This document shows positions 14,633 through 19,040 of a stretch of 19,040 nt of DNA, one piece after another; the stretch's first letter is position 1, and each line of letters begins with the position of its first letter. The notes below the pieces were generated by a model, which was given only the letters and a program-made list of their open reading frames with translations, did not search any database and had not been told where the DNA came from. The DNA lies in NCBI GenBank assembly GCA_934454115.1, contig CAKSFQ010000031.1, positions 1-19,040 on the forward strand. Reading direction: 5' to 3'. This DNA comes from an uncultured Clostridia bacterium. Lineage in GTDB: Bacteria; Bacillota; Clostridia; Monoglobales; Monoglobaceae. A program made the position numbers and the translations under genes.

Positions 14633-14683
14633 ATCCTGTTTTTTCCGTTTTAAACGGGTTGGGGGACGGGATATTTTTCCTGT
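14633..14683 (+). promoter_or_regulatory. Candidate two-state leader (attenuator) of the purine permease
   Basis: ATCCTGT (14633-14639) can pair with ACGGGAT (14666-14672), enclosing a small CCGTT/AACGG hairpin and followed by ATATTTTT: a terminator shape. A second TCCTGT (14678-14683) can pair with the same ACGGGA (14666-14671), which would trap the T tract in the loop. The two folds exclude each other. I do not see the conserved core of the known purine or PreQ1 riboswitches. Confidence 0.45.
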
Positions 14684-14745
14684 TCGTCTTTTCACTTAAA
14701 AAAAATTAAATTATTATACACTATTTTTTCCGGGAGGGAAATATT

Positions 14746-16098
14746 TTGGAAAAACTTTTTAAACTTAAAGAGCACGGAACCAACGTGCGCACAGAGGTAA
14801 TTGCCGGCATTACCACCTTCTTGGCAATGGCCTACATTCTGGCGGTAAACCCGTCACAGCTCGGCACCATCGACGGTGTATCTGCCGGTGCAATTCTGAC
14901 CGGTACGGCGCTTTCTGCTGCGATTGCCACCCTTTGTATGGCGTTTTTTGCGAACTATCCGGTCGCTTTGGCTTCGGGCATGGGTCTTAACGCGTTCTTC
15001 GCGTTCTCGGTCTGCGGCGCAATGGGAGTTCCTTATTCCGTTGCTTTGACCGCTGTTTTAATTGAGGGTGTTATCTTCATGCTTCTTTCACTCTGCAAGT
15101 TCAGAGAAGCGCTCATCAACCAGATTCCGGAAAACCTTAAATTCGGTATTACCGCCGGTATCGGTTTGTTTATCACCATCATTGCTATGATTAACGCAGG
15201 TATCGTTGTGGATAACGAAGCCACCCTTCTCGGAATCGGTGATTTCGGCTCGCCGCAGTTTGTTCTGGCGCTGGCCGGTCTTTTGATCATCGGCATTCTC
15301 CACCACTTTAAGGTTCCCGGCGACATTCTTCTCGGTATCCTCATCACATGGGTTCTCGGCATTGCTGCTGAGCTTTGCGGCTGGTATGTGGTTGATCCGG
15401 CAAACGGCGTATATTCACTGATTCCGTCGTTTGATGGCCTGAAGATTGAGGCGCCTGCTTTCTGTAACTTTGATTTTAGCTATATCGCTAAAAACTTCTC
15501 GACCTTCCTGGTTGTGATGTTCACCTTCCTTTATACGGATATCTTTGATACCGTTGGAACTCTGATCGGTGTTGCGGAAAAAGGAAACCTGCTCGACGAA
15601 AAGGGAGAGCTTCCTCACGCAACGGGCGCACTGATGGCAGACGCGGTCGGCACCTGTGTCGGCGCGGCTCTTGGCGTTTCGACCGTTACAAGTTATGTGG
15701 AATCCAGCGCCGGTGTTTCGGCAGGCGGCAGAACCGGTCTTGCTTCGGTTGTTACGGCCGTTCTCTTCCTGATTTCCATCGTATTTGCGCCGCTCTTCCT
15801 TGCGATTCCTTCGTTTGCAACGGCTCCGGCTATGATGTTCGTTGGTCTGCTGATGCTCAGCTCCATCAAGAATGTGAAGTTTGACAGCGATGCTGCAGAT
15901 ACGCTTGGCGCCTTTGCCGCTGTCGTATTTATGCCACTTACATACTCGATTGCAAACGGCATTATGTTCGGTATGCTCACCTGGGTTATCCTCAAGGTTT
16001 TCACCGGGAAAATTAAAGAAGTTAAACCGGTTATGTGGGTTACCACCGTTCTTTTTGCTCTATACTTCGTGCTTAAGTTCCTGCACATTATGGGCTAA
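14746..16098 (+). CDS. NCS2/AzgA-family purine (adenine/guanine/hypoxanthine) permease
   Basis: Integral membrane nucleobase:proton symporter of 450 residues with about 12-13 hydrophobic segments. AzgA-family marks are TEVIAGITTFLAMAYILAVNP near the N terminus, ANYPVALASGMGLNAFFAF (69-87), TDIFDTVGTLIGVAEKGNLL (265-284) and GVSTVTSYVESSAGVSAGGR (309-328). It probably imports hypoxanthine/guanine or adenine; substrate cannot be read from the sequence. The start is TTG at 14746, with GGGAGGG 7-8 bases before it and MEKLFKLKEHGTNVRTE matching family N termini. It is followed 29 bases on by a phosphoribosyltransferase, so uptake and capture by PRPP are coupled. The leader may regulate it. Confidence 0.95.
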   Translation: MEKLFKLKEHGTNVRTEVIAGITTFLAMAYILAVNPSQLGTIDGVSAGAILTGTALSAAIATLCMAFFANYPVALASGMGLNAFFAFSVCGAMGVPYSVALTAVLIEGVIFMLLSLCKFREALINQIPENLKFGITAGIGLFITIIAMINAGIVVDNEATLLGIGDFGSPQFVLALAGLLIIGILHHFKVPGDILLGILITWVLGIAAELCGWYVVDPANGVYSLIPSFDGLKIEAPAFCNFDFSYIAKNFSTFLVVMFTFLYTDIFDTVGTLIGVAEKGNLLDEKGELPHATGALMADAVGTCVGAALGVSTVTSYVESSAGVSAGGRTGLASVVTAVLFLISIVFAPLFLAIPSFATAPAMMFVGLLMLSSIKNVKFDSDAADTLGAFAAVVFMPLTYSIANGIMFGMLTWVILKVFTGKIKEVKPVMWVTTVLFALYFVLKFLHIMG

Positions 16099-16127
16099 CA
16101 GTTTGACCGAAAGGAAATGATTTCATC

Positions 16128-16688
16128 ATGAAAAGCCACTATACGATGGAAATTGCGGGTCTGACCCGTCACCTTCCCCTTTGCAGGGTGAATGACGATT
16201 TGTATATTGCCGCCTTTGTCATGTTCGGCGATGCAGAAATTACGGTTGCCGCTGCCAGAGAGCTTCTGGCGATAGCGCCGGAATATGATATCATGATTAC
16301 TGCCGAAAGCAAGGGGATTCCCCTGATTCATGAAATGGCGCGGCAGTCCGGCGCAAAGAATTATATCGTTGCCCGGAAGGGGCCAAAGCTTTATATGCAG
16401 GATCTGCATACGACTTATGTCAATTCCATCACCACGGTAAGCCGTCAGATGCTTTGCATCAGCGGCGCGGACAGCGCCGCCATGAGAGGTAAGCGCGTCC
16501 TGATTGTGGACGATGTCATTAGTACCGGCGAGTCACTGACCGCGCTGGAAACGCTGGTAAAAGAAGTCGGCGGCATCATCGCCGGCCGAATGACCGTGCT
16601 GGCTGAGGGAGACGCCGCAGAACGGGACGATATTACCTATCTCGCACCGCTGCCGCTGTTCCACGCGGACGGCACCCCGAAATCTTAA
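16128..16688 (+). CDS. Adenine phosphoribosyltransferase-like purine salvage enzyme
   Basis: A type I phosphoribosyltransferase of 186 residues. It joins a purine base to PRPP, releasing pyrophosphate, in the cytoplasm. The PRPP-binding loop VLIVDDVISTGES is at 124-136. The flexible-loop segment NYIVARKGPKLYM (78-90) resembles the Apt VRKxGKLP region, and ITAESKGIPL (57-66) matches the Apt ESRG block. This points to the Apt/Xpt branch rather than Hpt. AAAGG lies before the ATG. It is downstream of the permease in the same operon and ends in a strong terminator. Xanthine is a possible alternative substrate, since the Apt and Xpt branches are similar. Confidence 0.88.
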   Translation: MKSHYTMEIAGLTRHLPLCRVNDDLYIAAFVMFGDAEITVAAARELLAIAPEYDIMITAESKGIPLIHEMARQSGAKNYIVARKGPKLYMQDLHTTYVNSITTVSRQMLCISGADSAAMRGKRVLIVDDVISTGESLTALETLVKEVGGIIAGRMTVLAEGDAAERDDITYLAPLPLFHADGTPKS

Positions 16689-16703
16689 TTGCAAATAAAG
16701 AAA

Positions 16704-16731
16704 GCCCGCAGCGTGCGCTGCGGGCCTTCTT

Positions 16732-16733
<2 letters not shown>
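16704..16733. terminator. Bidirectional terminator between the purine operon and collagen-like gene
   Basis: GCCCGCAGC (16704-16712), loop GTGC, GCTGCGGGC (16717-16725), then CTTCTTTT on the plus strand. The minus strand reads TTTCTTTATTT after the stem. It ends at the stop of the convergent collagen-like gene. Confidence 0.88.
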
Positions 16734-18641
<1,908 letters not shown>

Positions 18642-18687
18642 ACTATCATTCCTTTTTGATAAGGTGCATTCTCCATGCGCCCTACTA

Positions 18688-18714
18688 CATCTTATGTTCG
18701 CCGCGGCAATCAGT
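18688..18714 (-). promoter_or_regulatory. Sigma-K-like promoter of the glycosyltransferase-collagen operon
   Basis: On the minus strand, AC (18714-18713), 16 bases, then CATAAGATG (18696-18688). This matches CATANNNTA except for the last base. Spacing to AC is the same as in the micropeptide promoter at 6609-6635. It leaves a leader of about 45 bases. Confidence 0.45.
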
Positions 18715-18766
18715 GACATTTTTCGCGCTTTTTTTATAACCCGATATTCGTTATCCGAAAAAAGAG

Positions 18767-18795
18767 TTGACACCGAAAAAAAAATGTGGTAGAAT
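18767..18795 (+). promoter_or_regulatory. Sigma-A promoter of tRNA-Thr(TGT)
   Basis: TTGACA (18767-18772), 17 bases, TAGAAT (18790-18795), 10 bases before the mature 5' end. The leader is therefore only a few bases long. Confidence 0.88.
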
Positions 18796-18804
18796 ACTCA
18801 TCGT

Positions 18805-18880
18805 GCTGGTGTAGCTCAATTGGCAGAGCAGCTGATTTGTAATCAGCAGGTTGCGGGTTCGAGTCCCATCACCAGCTCCA
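18805..18880 (+). tRNA. tRNA-Thr (anticodon TGT)
   Basis: The acceptor GCTGGTG pairs with CACCAGC (18869-18876). The anticodon stem GCTGA/TCAGC encloses loop TTTGTAA, giving anticodon TGT for codon ACA. T loop is TTCGAGT. Discriminator T and an encoded CCA are present. This is the second tRNA-Thr in the window. Confidence 0.96.
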
Positions 18881-18882
18881 AA

Positions 18883-18918
18883 AAAATCGACAGGCACTTT
18901 CGTACCTGTCGATTTTTT
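18883..18918 (+). terminator. tRNA-Thr(TGT) terminator
   Basis: TCGACAGG (18887-18894) pairs with CCTGTCGA (18905-18912) and is followed by T6 (18913-18918). Flanking A and T runs lengthen the stem. Confidence 0.93.
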
Positions 18919-19040
18919 CTTATTTCCTATTTACTCTTTTTAGGCACACGGGAATTGAACCCGATATGCCCTGTAATTAAAAAATCACCATCTTTTTGAA
19001 CCGTTGTCTTAGCTGGGCGTTAGCCGAAAGGGAGCAATCC

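Noticed and set aside
14615..14745. A standard purine riboswitch upstream of the purine permease.
   Set aside because: The conserved three-way-junction core sequences of that class are not present. Only the two-state pairing described above is supported.
18642..18773. A 44-residue N-terminal extension of the TPR glycosyltransferase.
   Set aside because: The GT2 fold begins normally at MSIRISLCMIVKNEE with a good ribosome binding site, and the upstream stretch contains the sigma-K-like promoter.

Overview
The window looks like a chromosomal segment of a spore-forming Clostridia-type Firmicute, probably a gut species. I base this on the Gram-positive ribosome binding sites, the sigma-A promoters with 17-base spacers, the FabZ-Mbl gene pair, the collagen-like spore-surface type gene, two sigma-K-like promoters and the fucose enzymes. 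Coding GC is moderate to high, and the intergenic regions are rich in hairpins. No transposase, integrase, phage gene or CRISPR array is visible.

Layout. Positions 1-1170 hold a lactaldehyde reductase (FucO), followed by an intergenic region made of inverted repeats. Positions 1499-2988 (minus) hold mbl/mreB and fabZ, with a strong promoter behind them. Positions 3178-6435 (minus) are a three-gene overlapping operon: a Wzt/TagH-type ABC ATPase and two family-2 glycosyltransferases, which probably make and export or assemble a surface glycan. Positions 6668-7191 (plus) encode two paralogous cysteine-rich membrane micropeptides, separated by a long palindromic element; the first has a sigma-K-like promoter. 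Then come tRNA-Thr(CGT), a small DUF218/SanA-like membrane protein and L-fucose isomerase (minus), with an AraC regulator reading divergently from it. The regulator overlaps a Ppx/GppA phosphatase. A roughly 460-base non-coding element of nested hairpins separates that gene from a convergent Na/Pi cotransporter with a PhoU domain. Positions 14746-16688 hold a purine permease (AzgA/NCS2) and an Apt-like phosphoribosyltransferase behind a leader that can fold in two ways. The right end has a TPR glycosyltransferase joined by a one-base overlap to a collagen-like (Gly-Ala-Thr)n protein (minus), then tRNA-Thr(TGT).

How the genes fit together. Fucose use is split: isomerase plus regulator in one place, lactaldehyde reductase about 7 kb away. 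The phosphatase and Na/Pi protein both bear on phosphate or polyphosphate. The permease and phosphoribosyltransferase form a purine salvage pair. The collagen-like protein with its glycosyltransferase, and the two cysteine-rich peptides, share runs of consecutive cysteines and late-sporulation-type promoters, so they may all belong to the spore surface.

The least explained parts are non-coding: the nested element at 12150-12605, the two-state leader at 14633-14683, and two sets of inverted or palindromic repeats at 1181-1490 and 6869-6998.
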